A stretch of 64,000 nucleotides of DNA from Bin87 sp965232895 (GCA_965232895.1 OZ247430.1:62001-126000); one strand, 5' to 3'; numbered from the stretch's first letter, positions 31,720 to 40,651 are shown. The notes: generated by a model not told the origin, from the sequence alone. Numbers and translations are program-made.

Positions 31720-33429
31720 ATGTTGATGAACGACTTCGTCGTCAGGTTCGCCGGTGAAGGTGGACAGGGCGTCGTTACTTCGGCCGAAGGACTGGCCCAG
31801 GCGTCTACGCAGGTCGGGTATCATGCCCTGACCTACGCGACGTTCCCGTCCCAAATCCTGGGCGGCCCGACCTGGACCCAGGCCAGGATATCTACTGAAC
31901 ACACGCTCAGTTCAGGCGACCAGGTGGACGTCCTTGTGGCGTTTAATGAGGAAGCTTACGAGACCCATGCCGAGGAAGTGCGCGAAGGCGGCGTGATCAT
32001 TTACAACGCCGACGACTTCACCATGACCGACCCACGCTCCTTCGGCCTGGCCGTCGACACCCTGGCGCGATCGACCGGCAACAACCGCGCCGCGAACATG
32101 GTGGTCATCGGCGCGCTGGCTCAATTGGTGCACATGCCTCAGGAGTACCTGGAGGATTTCGTCGAGGCACGGTTCCGCCGCGGGCGGGATAACGACGACG
32201 AGATCATCTCTTCGAACATCGAGGCCATGCGGCTGGGCCGCCAGAACGCCGCGGAGAGCGGTTTCGTGCTGGGTGACCTCGCCCCGCCCAATCCGCCGGA
32301 CTACCAGCAACTGATGCTCAAAGGCAACGAGGCCATCGCCCTGGGCGCAACCCACGCGGGCGTCGAGTTCTACGCCGGCTACCCGATCTCTCCGGCCACC
32401 ACGATCCTGCTCTGGATGGAGCGGAACCTTGTCGGTGAGGACAAATTCGCGTACCAGGTTTCCTCGGAGATCGAAGCCATCACCGCAATCCTGGGCGCGG
32501 GGTACGCCGGCAAGAAGTCCATGACCGCCACGGCGGGACCGGGGATCTCGCTGATGAGCGAGGGACTGGGACTGGCGTGGATGGCCGAGATACCGTTGGT
32601 CGTGGTGGACGTACAGCGTGGCGGACCGGCCACGGGACTGCCCACCAAGACCGAGCAGTCCGACCTGATGGGTTGCCTGTTCCCGGCCCACGGTGACGTC
32701 CGTATGCCGATCATTGCGCCCGGCTCGGTGGAAGAATGTTTCTACGGAGCCGTGCAGGCGATCAACTGGGCGGAACGGTACCAGGGCCCGGTGATCCTCA
32801 TGAGCGAAATGTCCATGGCGGAGAGGGTGCAGAACATCCCCCGCCCCGACCTGAGCAAGGTACCGGTGGAAGAACGGCTGACTTACGAAGGCGGGAACGG
32901 CTATCATCGCTATTCCGGAAACGAGCTGTCGCCGATGCCTTTGCCGGGTGGCCCTGGCGCCTACGTTGCCAACGGCAGCGAGCACGATGAGATGGGCGAC
33001 ACCACGCACCTGCCCAGCCGGCACATTCAGATGACCGAGCGCCGCTTCAGCAAACTGAAGTTGCTTGAGGAAGATCACTACGAGAGCGACAACACCCAGG
33101 CCAAGATTGCGCTGATGCCGTGGGGCGGTTCCAAGGGACCGGTTCGAGAAGCCTACGAAGCGCTGCGGGAAGAGGGGGTCGACATCGGCTGGTATTACAC
33201 GATGTTCCTGCATCCCATCCCGCCCAAACTGAGGGAAGAACTGCGGGCCAAGGAGTTGGTGATCGTCCCTGAACTCAACTATCAGGGACAATGGGCAAAT
33301 ATTTTGCGGTTCCACCGCGTCAACTCCACGCCCATAACGCAATACACCGGCCTGCCTTTCAAGGTTAGCGACCTGGTGGTCCAGGTCAAACGGATCATGG
33401 CGGAACACACGGAGGAAGCACGGGCATGA
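31720..33429 (+). CDS. korA: 2-oxoacid:ferredoxin oxidoreductase, fused gamma-alpha subunit
   Basis: Oxidises a 2-oxoacid (2-oxoglutarate is most common for this type) with CoA and ferredoxin. Residues 1-190 are the gamma domain (FAGEGGQGVVTSAEGLAQA, FPSQILGGPTW). From about residue 200 the alpha subunit begins (LKGNEAIALGATHAGVEFYAGYPISPATTI), with SEIEAITAILGAGYAGK, TATAGPGISLMSEGLG and RGGPATGLPTKTEQSDL. The 569-residue fusion is the usual bacterial KorA form. GGAGG lies eight bases before the ATG. The stop overlaps korB as ATGA. Confidence 0.93.
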   Translation: MLMNDFVVRFAGEGGQGVVTSAEGLAQASTQVGYHALTYATFPSQILGGPTWTQARISTEHTLSSGDQVDVLVAFNEEAYETHAEEVREGGVIIYNADDFTMTDPRSFGLAVDTLARSTGNNRAANMVVIGALAQLVHMPQEYLEDFVEARFRRGRDNDDEIISSNIEAMRLGRQNAAESGFVLGDLAPPNPPDYQQLMLKGNEAIALGATHAGVEFYAGYPISPATTILLWMERNLVGEDKFAYQVSSEIEAITAILGAGYAGKKSMTATAGPGISLMSEGLGLAWMAEIPLVVVDVQRGGPATGLPTKTEQSDLMGCLFPAHGDVRMPIIAPGSVEECFYGAVQAINWAERYQGPVILMSEMSMAERVQNIPRPDLSKVPVEERLTYEGGNGYHRYSGNELSPMPLPGGPGAYVANGSEHDEMGDTTHLPSRHIQMTERRFSKLKLLEEDHYESDNTQAKIALMPWGGSKGPVREAYEALREEGVDIGWYYTMFLHPIPPKLREELRAKELVIVPELNYQGQWANILRFHRVNSTPITQYTGLPFKVSDLVVQVKRIMAEHTEEARA

Positions 33430-34292
33430 GCAAGAAGAACCCGGAATACGACTTCAAATGGTGCCCCGGGTGCGGGGACTTCGGTGTGCGCCGCGCGCTG
33501 GAATTCGCCATGATCAACCGGCTGGAGGAAACCGGCCTGCCCATCGAAAACAACGTCGTCGTGGCCGGCATCGGCTGCAGCGGCAACCTCGTCCACCTGC
33601 TGGAAGGCGAGCAGCCCTATGGCATCCACGGCATCCACGGCCGTACGCTGCCGGTAGCCATGGGAGTCAAGATGGCCCGGCCAGAGCTGAACGTGGTCAT
33701 TGTAGCCGGAGATGGGGATTTCCTGAGTATCGGCGGCGAGCACATCGCCCCGCAGGCGGCGCGCAACGTCAACGTAACGGCCGTCATCATGGACAACGGT
33801 GTTTATGGCCTCACCAAGGGCCAGAGTTCGCCAACCACCGAGATGGGAACCATCACCAGCAGCACGCCGTTCGGCAAGATTGAAGAAGACCTGGACCCGC
33901 TGGAGTTGTACCTCACTCTGGGCGTGTCATTTATCGCCTCCGGTTTCTCAGGTCAACCTCGCGTACTGGCGCGTCTGATCAACGAGGGCATGAACCACGA
34001 CGGAATGTCGATGATCCATGTGCAATCCCCGTGCGTCACCTATAACGATACGTTCCAGCTGATCAAAGGCAATGCGAAAGAAGGCATCGCCCCTGCGCTT
34101 TGGGACATACCGGAAGAGCACGATCCGTCCAGCAAACAGGCAGCGTATGAATTGGTGCAGCAAGGCGGCCTGCCCGTGGGCGTCATCTATAAAGATGAGA
34201 CCCGCGCTTCGCTGGAAGGCAATATGGGCTCCATACGGTCCAAGGCGCGCCAGCGGACCGTGGAACAGTTGATGGACGCCTACGCGTTCTAG
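33426..34292 (+). CDS. korB: 2-oxoacid:ferredoxin oxidoreductase, beta subunit
   Basis: The thiamine-diphosphate-binding subunit partner of KorA. The 288-residue protein has the N-terminal cysteine motif WCPGCGDFGVRRAL, GIGCSGNL, IHGRTLPVAMGVKMARP and the ThDP signature VAGDGDFLSIGGEH followed by DNGVYGLTKGQSSPT. It contains no extra ferredoxin domain, so an external ferredoxin is the electron acceptor. It is coupled to korA through a four-base overlap and followed by a strong terminator, so the transcript is korAB. Confidence 0.94.
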   Translation: MSKKNPEYDFKWCPGCGDFGVRRALEFAMINRLEETGLPIENNVVVAGIGCSGNLVHLLEGEQPYGIHGIHGRTLPVAMGVKMARPELNVVIVAGDGDFLSIGGEHIAPQAARNVNVTAVIMDNGVYGLTKGQSSPTTEMGTITSSTPFGKIEEDLDPLELYLTLGVSFIASGFSGQPRVLARLINEGMNHDGMSMIHVQSPCVTYNDTFQLIKGNAKEGIAPALWDIPEEHDPSSKQAAYELVQQGGLPVGVIYKDETRASLEGNMGSIRSKARQRTVEQLMDAYAF

Positions 34293-34317
34293 GCTCTCCC
34301 GGGCCGAATTGACCCAG

Positions 34318-34356
34318 AGAAGCCGGCGTCACGCGACGCCGGCTTCTTTGCGTTTT
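34318..34356 (+). terminator. Intrinsic terminator after korB
   Basis: A 13-bp perfect stem AGAAGCCGGCGTC / GACGCCGGCTTCT (34318-34330, 34335-34347) with loop ACGC, followed by TTGCGTTTT. Confidence 0.85.
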
Positions 34357-34412
34357 GGTTGGGGCGGCGTCGCAACCCGATGTGGCGACGACCCGCCGGC
34401 GGGAACTGCTGG

Positions 34413-34967
34413 TCAGTAAGACTGCGCCGGCGCCGCGGCGCCGGGTATGAGGTCCGGGTTCTCAGACTGCATCGACTGGTATTTGGACGGGCACTTGACA
34501 AGGATATTGTCGGTCGCAAAAACCTCGTCGTGGCCGTCGTAATGGCCTTCCAGGATTATCTCCGAGTGAGGGTTGAAGAACAGGTCAGGAAGCACGCCAA
34601 CGTAGGTGGCCTCCACCTGCGGGCTCCCGGGCGCGACACCCGGCACATCGATTTGCTTGTCACCCAGGCTAAACCGCGAAAGCGTTGACCCATCCTCCCT
34701 GCGGAAACTGTCCGGAGCCAGGGCCCCGGCAACCCTGAGTGTCTGGCCGTCGCGAAGGCGGGGGTCTTCCACGAATTCGCTGACCGTGACGAAATACAGC
34801 GTGTTCCCCGGGAAGGCGGCATAGACCATGTAGGCCACCGCCAGGGCGATCACGCCGCCGAGGATCAGCAGGCGCGTGCGATGGTTGCGCCACGCGGAAC
34901 GCTCGGACTCCGCCTCTGCGGCGTGTTCCGCTACGGAAACGGGAGCGGTGTATGGATCAGTCTGCAT
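34413..34967 (-). CDS. ccmE: Cytochrome c maturation haem chaperone CcmE (CxxxY type)
   Basis: Membrane-anchored periplasmic carrier of haem for cytochrome c assembly. One transmembrane helix (about residues 31-52) precedes the OB-fold domain with LRVAGAL, FSLGD, VEATYVGVLPDLF and the haem-attachment site ATDNILVKCPSKY. Classical CcmE binds haem through a histidine in HxxxY; here the residue is Cys159 in CPSKY with Tyr163. The cysteine form defines a known variant System I of archaea and some bacteria that lacks CcmH. It is the last gene of the ccm cluster and has its own TATAAT upstream. Confidence 0.92.
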   Translation of the reverse strand: MQTDPYTAPVSVAEHAAEAESERSAWRNHRTRLLILGGVIALAVAYMVYAAFPGNTLYFVTVSEFVEDPRLRDGQTLRVAGALAPDSFRREDGSTLSRFSLGDKQIDVPGVAPGSPQVEATYVGVLPDLFFNPHSEIILEGHYDGHDEVFATDNILVKCPSKYQSMQSENPDLIPGAAAPAQSY

Positions 34968-35002
34968 GGAAGTCCCGCGTGTCGGTTTGAAAGGTCTGTA
35001 CC

Positions 35003-35008
35003 ATTATA
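35003..35008 (-). promoter_or_regulatory. Internal -10 element (TATAAT) before ccmE
   Basis: Consensus TATAAT on the minus strand overlaps the stop region of the ccmD-like gene, 35 bases before the ccmE start. It could give ccmE extra, independent transcription. Confidence 0.45.
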
Positions 35009-35198
35009 CTGAGCTAATCTGTTCCGGTTGGTCCGCGTCCGGTTCGCTGCCGGACCCCGTCGTTGGCCGGAGCTCGCGCAGGTCGCGCTGCACCGACTGA
35101 CGGCGCCAGGACATGTACGCGGCATAGATGAAGAACACCGCCCACACTACGGCAAAAGCGGCGAACAGGAAAGGCAGATTGTGGGGAGGTACAGTCAT
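35004..35198 (-). CDS. CcmD-like small membrane protein
   Basis: A 64-residue protein with one membrane helix (LPFLFAAFAVVWAVFFIYAAYMSW) followed by a basic segment RRQSVQRDLRELRP and a polar tail. Size, topology and position between ccmC and ccmE match CcmD/CcmD-like proteins that release haem-loaded CcmE from CcmC. It starts directly after the ccmC stop (one base between). Sequence conservation in this family is weak, so the name rests mainly on context. Confidence 0.78.
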   Translation of the reverse strand: MTVPPHNLPFLFAAFAVVWAVFFIYAAYMSWRRQSVQRDLRELRPTTGSGSEPDADQPEQISSV

Positions 35199-35199
35199 T

Positions 35200-35934
35200 C
35201 TATTCGTAGGTTCCTTGACGGCGAATGGCGGAAACGGCGTCCTCGGCTCCCCGCAGAGCTACTCGTTCCAGCAATAGATACGTGAACAGCGCCAGTACCG
35301 TGATCAACGAAAAGACCAGGATGCGAGCCATGACCGGCTCGAGAGCATCATCAGCAGCCTCGGGTCCGATCACCTGCACGGGATGGATGGATCGCCACCA
35401 CTGGACAGAATAGTACACGATTGGCACGTCAACGAAACCGATGATGCCGACCACCGCCGACCATGCCCGGCCCTGCTGCGGCGTGGGAGCATAGTGGCGG
35501 ATCATCAGATAGGCGACGTAAATCAGCCACAGGATCAGCGTGGTGGTCAGGCGCGGCTCCCAGGTCCACCAGACCCCCCACACCGGACGCGCCCAGATGA
35601 CTCCGGTAATCAGCGCCAGCGTGACAAACACCACGCCGACCTCGGCAGACGCATGGGCCACCCGGTCCCACATCTCGCCCCGCCTGACGAGGTATCCCAC
35701 GCCGGACACGGCGCAAACCAAGAACCCCAGAAAAGACAGGATCGAGATGGGAACGTGGATGTAGAAGATGCGCTGGATGTGGCCCAGCACCTGATCGGTG
35801 GGAGCCACCACGAAGATGAGGTACCCGTCGGCGATGGTCAATGCCGCCGTCAGTACCAGCAGCCACGCTCGGGGATCTCGGAGGGAGGATCGAATCGGGG
35901 ATCCCGTTGGGCCACGGCCCGCTATTGCCGCCAA
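35200..35934 (-). CDS. ccmC: Haem exporter/handling protein CcmC
   Basis: A 244-residue polytopic protein of the haem-handling family that loads haem onto CcmE. The tryptophan-rich periplasmic motif is GVWWTWEPRLTT, and the flanking haem-axial histidines are in IFYIHVPISI and WWRSIHPVQV. Six membrane helices are apparent, as expected for CcmC rather than the longer CcmF. It sits between ccmB and the ccmD-like gene, six bases after the ccmB stop. Confidence 0.93.
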   Translation of the reverse strand: MAAIAGRGPTGSPIRSSLRDPRAWLLVLTAALTIADGYLIFVVAPTDQVLGHIQRIFYIHVPISILSFLGFLVCAVSGVGYLVRRGEMWDRVAHASAEVGVVFVTLALITGVIWARPVWGVWWTWEPRLTTTLILWLIYVAYLMIRHYAPTPQQGRAWSAVVGIIGFVDVPIVYYSVQWWRSIHPVQVIGPEAADDALEPVMARILVFSLITVLALFTYLLLERVALRGAEDAVSAIRRQGTYE

Positions 35935-35940
35935 ATTACG

Positions 35941-36615
35941 CTATCCCTCGAAAACATACCCGAATATCCACGGGCATATTACCAAAAAGAGCGCGTCAAA
36001 GACTACCAGCAGAGGGAGCCAACGGGTCCAGACCGCCAGCGTCGGACCACCCTGCAACACCAGGTCGGTCGCCTCAACCGCCGCGATGATCACGGGGACG
36101 ATCACCGGGAAGAAGAGCACGGGCAGAAGGATTTCTCGCGACCGGGTTTGGGCCGCGATGGCCGCAAAGAAGGTTCCTACGGTGGCAAAGCCGATAGTCG
36201 CCAGCAGAATGATCAGTCCCAGGACCGGAGATAACGTTGGCAGGTCGAGCATGACCGCGAACACGGGCAGCAACACGGCCTCGATAACCAGCATGAACGC
36301 CAGCGTGCCGAGCATCTTGCCCAGGAAAACGGCGTCGCGGCTCACCGGGGCAGCGAGCAGTCCATCCAGCGCTCCCTGCTCGAGCTCGCGAGCGAACGCG
36401 CGATTCATCGCCAGCACCCCGACGAAACCATAGGCCACCCAGAGCAGGCCCGGCGCCACCGGCGCGAGGCTGCCGGGGGTGCGGTTGAGACCGAAATTGA
36501 AGACCACTACGACGATCAGGCCGAAGATCAGAGCCGAAACGACGGTGTCGCGGGAACGAATCTCCAGGCGGACGTCTTTCCACGCTATGGCCAGGGTCGC
36601 GCTGAGCAGCCGCAT
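35941..36615 (-). CDS. ccmB: Haem exporter subunit CcmB (ABC permease)
   Basis: A 224-residue, six-helix permease subunit of the CcmABC complex. Family landmarks are IAWKDVRLEIRSRDTVVSAL at the N-terminus, NRAFARELEQGALDGLLAAPVSRDAVFLGK in the middle (two consecutive motifs) and LLPVLFFPVIVPVII. With CcmA it uses ATP to release holo-CcmE. The ATG at 36615 lies 24 bases after the ccmA stop. Confidence 0.92.
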   Translation of the reverse strand: MRLLSATLAIAWKDVRLEIRSRDTVVSALIFGLIVVVVFNFGLNRTPGSLAPVAPGLLWVAYGFVGVLAMNRAFARELEQGALDGLLAAPVSRDAVFLGKMLGTLAFMLVIEAVLLPVFAVMLDLPTLSPVLGLIILLATIGFATVGTFFAAIAAQTRSREILLPVLFFPVIVPVIIAAVEATDLVLQGGPTLAVWTRWLPLLVVFDALFLVICPWIFGYVFEG

Positions 36616-36639
36616 GGGCGACGGTCCAATTGGGTTGTG

Positions 36640-37365
36640 TCACCCGTGAACCGGGCTCGGATTGGATTTGGCAGGCGTCGCTTCGGAGCCGCGATCAAAA
36701 GGCGTCTCGACCGCCAATCGCCCCCGGTCCAGCCTCAGAACGCAGTCGGCCCAAGCCTGCCCGATTTCGGAGCTGTGGGTCGTCAGCAACGCGGTTTTGC
36801 CGGACGACGTCCAATCGCGCAGCAGTTCGCCCAGCGATGCGACGGAATCGGCATCGAGGCCCGATTCCGGTTCGTCGAGCAGCAGGACTGCGGGTTGGTG
36901 CAGGATGGCGCGAGCTACGGACAAGCGCTTTTGCATGCCGTGGGACAGCGTGCGGACGCGCCGGTCCGCGCGGTCGGCGAGGGCCACTTGATCGAGGACG
37001 CTCTCGATGCGAGCCTGGGGATGGTTTACGCCGTACAGTTTCGCGTAGAAAGCCAGGTTTTCCCGACAGGTCAGGTCGCTGTAAAGGAGAGTCTGGTGGC
37101 CGACGAAACCGACCAGGGTTCGCGCGCGGCCGCCGGAACGCCGCATCCGCAGGCCGGCGACGTGCGACTCACCCGCGTCCGGGCGCGACAGGCCCGCCAG
37201 GATCCGGAGCAGAGTAGTCTTTCCCGCGCCGTTGGCTCCGAAGAGCACCGCGATCTGGCCCCAGGCCACGGAGACGTCAACGCCGCGCAGAACGCTCCGA
37301 TCACCGTAGTCCTTGCGGAGACCAACCGCCGAGATGGCTGAAGAACCGGCCGAGGCGTGGCTCAT
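36640..37365 (-). CDS. ccmA: Haem exporter ATP-binding protein CcmA
   Basis: A 241-residue ABC ATPase of the cytochrome c maturation complex. Walker A is FGANGAGKTTLLR, signature LSHGMQKRL (the unusual SHGMQ is typical of CcmA), Walker B VLLLDEPESGLD and the H-loop LTTHSSE. It begins nine bases after the acyl-CoA ligase stop, so the ligase and ccmABCDE probably share a transcript. ccmF, ccmG and ccmH are not in the window. Confidence 0.92.
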   Translation of the reverse strand: MSHASAGSSAISAVGLRKDYGDRSVLRGVDVSVAWGQIAVLFGANGAGKTTLLRILAGLSRPDAGESHVAGLRMRRSGGRARTLVGFVGHQTLLYSDLTCRENLAFYAKLYGVNHPQARIESVLDQVALADRADRRVRTLSHGMQKRLSVARAILHQPAVLLLDEPESGLDADSVASLGELLRDWTSSGKTALLTTHSSEIGQAWADCVLRLDRGRLAVETPFDRGSEATPAKSNPSPVHG

Positions 37366-37374
37366 CGGATTGGG

Positions 37375-38988
37375 TCAGCGGTGATGTTCAAAGCGTTCCC
37401 GGAGGACCTTTTTGTCGAACTTGCCCACGCTGGTTTTGGGTATTTCGTCGATGAACACCACGTCATCCGGGAGCCACCACCGGGCGAAGTCAGGACGGAT
37501 GAAGTCCAGTATCGTATCTTTGGTCAACTGGCCCGACGCTTCCGCTCGCGTCACCACGCAGGCCAACGGTCGCTCCTGCCACTGGGGATCCGGGATAGCG
37601 ATGACGGCGGCCTCCAGCACGTCCGGGTGGGCCATGATCGCTGACTCGAGGTCCACGGAGGATATCCACTCGCCACCGCTCTTCACCATGTCCTTCACCC
37701 GGTCGACGATCTGGATGTAGCCGTTGGCGTCGATGGTGGCGATGTCGCCGCTGTGATACCAGCCGTCGATGAAGGTCTCCGCGCTGCGCTCGTCGTCCAC
37801 GTACTGGTCAGCCACCCACGGGCCGCGGAACCAGAGCTCACCACGCTGTTCACCATCCCAGGCCAGGTCATCGCCGTTCTCGTCGGCCAGCTTCATGTCG
37901 ATGCCGGGGGCAATCACGCCCTGGCTGGCATTGAGTTCGAGACGTTTCGCATCAGGAAGGTCATCCAGCCAGCTGCGCCGCCGGTTCACGGAGATCAGCG
38001 GCGCGGCCTCCGTCATGCCGTAGGCGTGAACGATTTCGACGCCCAGTTGATCGCGGTAAGCCTGCAAGACGGCGAGAGGAACCGCCGAGCCGCCGCTGAC
38101 CACCTGCCGCAGCGACGACAGGTCGTATTCGACGCCGGATCGCTGGAGGTAGTCGAGAACGCCGATCCAGATGGTCGGCACGCCGGCGCTGATGGTCACC
38201 CTCTCGCGCTCGATCATCTCGCAGATGACGCGCGGGTCCGGCCGAACCCCCGGGAAGATCTGCGACGCTCCGAACATGGCGGACGCGTAGGGGAAGCCCC
38301 AGCAGTTGGCATGGAACATGGGCACGATGGCCATGATCCGGTCGCGTTCCGAAACGGCCATCATATCGGCGGTGGCCGCCGTCATCGAATGGAGGTATAC
38401 GGCCCGGTGGGAGTAGGCCACGCCCTTGGGCAAGCCGGTGGTGGCGGAGGTGTAGCAGAGGCCCATGGTGGAGTATTCGTCGACATCCGCCGGACGGTAC
38501 TCGGGGGACGCCGCGGCCAGCAGGGCTTCATAGCACACGGCGTTGGGCAGCGACGTGGTCATCTCGCTGGGATCGCCGAGGATGACAAAGCGCTCGACCG
38601 AGGTCAGGCGGTCGGCGATGGCTTCAATCGCAGGAGCAAGGTCCGGATCGATCAACAACACCTTGTCGCCGGCGTGGTTGATGATGTAGGCCATGTCGTC
38701 GGGAGCCAGCCGGATGTTGATGGTGTGTGTAACTGCGCCGATGGTCGCCGGAGCGAAATACGCTTCCAGGTGTCGGTAGGTGTTCCAGGCGAAGGTGCCG
38801 ACCCGGTCCCCACGGCCAACCCCCAACTCCCGCAGCGCGTTGCCCAGCCGCGAGGCGCGCTCGAACATATCGGCGTAGGTGTAACGGTGGGTTTCCTCCC
38901 CCACGCGCGTTACGATTTCCTTGTTGGGGAAGTGGGTTGCCACGCGCTCCAAAATGCGGTTAGCCAGCAACTCATAGTGCATCGTCAT
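37375..38988 (-). CDS. AMP-forming fatty acyl-CoA synthetase family protein
   Basis: A 537-residue member of the ANL superfamily that activates a carboxylic acid, probably a medium- or long-chain fatty acid, to its CoA thioester through an acyl-adenylate. The P-loop-like motif is YTSATTGLPKGVAYSH, the adenylate region HAYGMTEAAP, hinge GYIQIVDRVKDMVKSGGEWIS and the catalytic lysine lies in PKTSVGKFDKK. AGGAG precedes the ATG at 38988. It lies upstream of ccmA and 129 bases downstream of the SDR gene on the same strand, a chance or metabolic grouping that cannot be resolved here. Confidence 0.9.
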   Translation of the reverse strand: MTMHYELLANRILERVATHFPNKEIVTRVGEETHRYTYADMFERASRLGNALRELGVGRGDRVGTFAWNTYRHLEAYFAPATIGAVTHTINIRLAPDDMAYIINHAGDKVLLIDPDLAPAIEAIADRLTSVERFVILGDPSEMTTSLPNAVCYEALLAAASPEYRPADVDEYSTMGLCYTSATTGLPKGVAYSHRAVYLHSMTAATADMMAVSERDRIMAIVPMFHANCWGFPYASAMFGASQIFPGVRPDPRVICEMIERERVTISAGVPTIWIGVLDYLQRSGVEYDLSSLRQVVSGGSAVPLAVLQAYRDQLGVEIVHAYGMTEAAPLISVNRRRSWLDDLPDAKRLELNASQGVIAPGIDMKLADENGDDLAWDGEQRGELWFRGPWVADQYVDDERSAETFIDGWYHSGDIATIDANGYIQIVDRVKDMVKSGGEWISSVDLESAIMAHPDVLEAAVIAIPDPQWQERPLACVVTRAEASGQLTKDTILDFIRPDFARWWLPDDVVFIDEIPKTSVGKFDKKVLRERFEHHR

Positions 38989-39117
38989 AGCGAATCTCCT
39001 GCCGTGGGTCCCGCCGTGCGCATCGCATTGATCGTGGTTTGTCTGATATTTTCTCGAACGGAACAGGTGACATTGCGGAGGTGAATGATTGAAGCCGGCG
39101 TTCGGTCGGCTCGCGGA

Positions 39118-39912
39118 TCACGGATGCTTGATGCTCACCCCGCCGTCGATCGCCCAGGTCTGGCCGGTCACATAGGAGGCGGCCGGCGAGGCAAGATAGA
39201 CGGCGAGGTAGCCAACCTCGATGAGACGGCCCACGCGAGCGAGTGGGATCGTATCGCCAGCAGATGCGTCTCGCGCCCCGAAAGCCTCCTCAGACATCTG
39301 CTCCGGATCTGGGAACGTGCCGGGCGCGATGGCGTTGCAACGGACCCCGAAGGGAGCCCACTCCTGGGCCACGCACTCGGTGAATCTCATCACGCCGGCC
39401 TTGGAGGCGTCGTACGCCGCGGACATGGGGCGTCCCCGGAACGATGCCCAGCCGCTGATGTTGATGACGTTGCCCTGACCTCGCTCCAGCATGTGGGGCC
39501 CCACGGCGCGACAACCCTGGAAAGCTTCCGTCAGGTTGATGTCGACGATGCTGTGCCATTCGGTTTCCGTCATGCCGGGGATATCGCTGCCGGGAAGCTG
39601 TGCAACCGGCTTGCGGATGGCGTCCCCCACGCAGTTGACCAGCGTGTCGATATGGCCAAACTCGGCGAGGGTGCGACCGACGATGGCATCGGTGTCCGCC
39701 GCAGTGGTCGCGTCGCCGGTGAGCGGGAGACAGGTCCCTCCCGCAGCCTTGATCTCCTCGGCAACCCGGTCCACCCCGGTGGAGGTCAATCCGGTTACGG
39801 CCACGTCTGCGCCGGCTTGCGCAAACGCCAGGGCGATGCCCTTGCCAATGCCACGACCCGCGCCAACCAGCAACACTTTCTGCCCGGTTACGTCGAAGAT
39901 GTCCAAACTCAT
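39118..39912 (-). CDS. Short-chain dehydrogenase/reductase
   Basis: A 264-residue classical SDR oxidoreductase. The cofactor loop is LLVGAGRGIGKG (glycine motif, about 16-25), followed by GDATT, NCVGD and the catalytic INISGWASF serine (near 153) with Tyr167 and Lys171 in AAYDASKAG. The C-terminus VTGQTWAIDGGVSIKHP is typical of the FabG-like group. An insertion around residues 105-116 (QLPGSDIPGMTE) is mildly unusual. The substrate is unknown. It is the first gene of the minus-strand run leading to the acyl-CoA ligase. Confidence 0.88.
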   Translation of the reverse strand: MSLDIFDVTGQKVLLVGAGRGIGKGIALAFAQAGADVAVTGLTSTGVDRVAEEIKAAGGTCLPLTGDATTAADTDAIVGRTLAEFGHIDTLVNCVGDAIRKPVAQLPGSDIPGMTETEWHSIVDINLTEAFQGCRAVGPHMLERGQGNVINISGWASFRGRPMSAAYDASKAGVMRFTECVAQEWAPFGVRCNAIAPGTFPDPEQMSEEAFGARDASAGDTIPLARVGRLIEVGYLAVYLASPAASYVTGQTWAIDGGVSIKHP

Positions 39913-40219
39913 CGGTCCACTCCTATGGTGTTGCCCGCGTCCCGGCAGTCGTCCTAGCGTTATTGGAGTTCATGGTGCCACACTGATAGGTGCACGGCAA
40001 CCGTGCCCCTACGGTCGTTTGCTTTGCCACCTGCATTGCGGGCCGTCGAGCAACCCACGCGATGCGGATCTGATGGTCCATTGAGATCCCGGTCGCAACC
40101 CGGCGGTGGACAAGGCGCGGGCCGGGTTCTCGCGTTGATGCGCTCCGGCGTGGCGGATCATAATGGCAATGGGGTAAAATCGGGCAACGCTTTTCTACTT
40201 GGTTTTCGAGGTGTCGGAC
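39913..40219. other. Divergent intergenic region with degenerate palindrome
   Basis: 307 bases between the SDR (minus) and the small CxxC protein (plus). It contains a hairpin-like segment near 39988-40013 (TAGGTGCACGG ... CCGTGCCCCTAC) that resembles the GTAGGGGC palindromes elsewhere in the window but with mismatches, and a plus-strand promoter annotated separately. No gene or RNA is recognised. Confidence 0.4.
40135..40164 (+). promoter_or_regulatory. Possible promoter of the small CxxC protein gene (TTGATG - 18 - CATAAT)
   Basis: TTGATG at 40135-40140 and CATAAT at 40159-40164 with 18 bases between. An alternative -10, TAAAAT, lies at 40175-40180 without a matching -35. The ATG is at 40220. 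Confidence 0.4.
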
Positions 40220-40606
40220 ATGCCCAGGGACAGTAATCGGGTGGTGTACCCGCCGGACGGATGGACGAACTCGCTGGCTGCGGAATACATCGGTCCCGAC
40301 CAATTTGGCAACGGCGAAGTGTATGACGTCAACGTTGGCGAGGCTCCGCTGATTCGCCTCATTTACGACCAGCGTGACGAGGAAATCACCGTTCGGTGCC
40401 TGCGCTGCGAGCAACAATCGCAGGCCGCTGGCCGTTTCACCGCGCACCCCATGATCGGCATCGTCAGCATCAACGCCACCGCTCTGCTGGTTCCGATGAA
40501 CACGCCGCGCATCATGCGGCACCTGGCAGACCGCCACGAAGAGACTCTGGACGGAATGGACGATGTCAATTTTTTCAATTGCCTGCTGGACAGTTGTGGC
40601 CTTTGA
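40220..40606 (+). CDS. Small protein with VRCLRCE motif, unknown function
   Basis: A 128-residue cytoplasmic protein of no recognised family. It has a proline- and asparagine-rich start, a beta-rich middle with ITVRCLRCEQQSQ around residue 55, and a C-terminus FFNCLLDSCGL with two more cysteines, so a four-cysteine metal site is conceivable. GAGG precedes the ATG at 40220. The frame is open from 40199. The heptapeptide VRCLRCE is shared with the 63-residue protein at 13620. It lies 45 bases upstream of the GMC oxidoreductase gene and may be co-transcribed with it. Confidence 0.6.
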   Translation: MPRDSNRVVYPPDGWTNSLAAEYIGPDQFGNGEVYDVNVGEAPLIRLIYDQRDEEITVRCLRCEQQSQAAGRFTAHPMIGIVSINATALLVPMNTPRIMRHLADRHEETLDGMDDVNFFNCLLDSCGL

Positions 40607-40651
40607 CGAAAGTCAGGGTGGACCCGGATTCGATCATCGGGAGGTAACCCC

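Noticed and set aside
31912..33408. 498-codon open frame antisense to korA
   Set aside because: Shadow of korA; composition without recognisable domain and no start signal.
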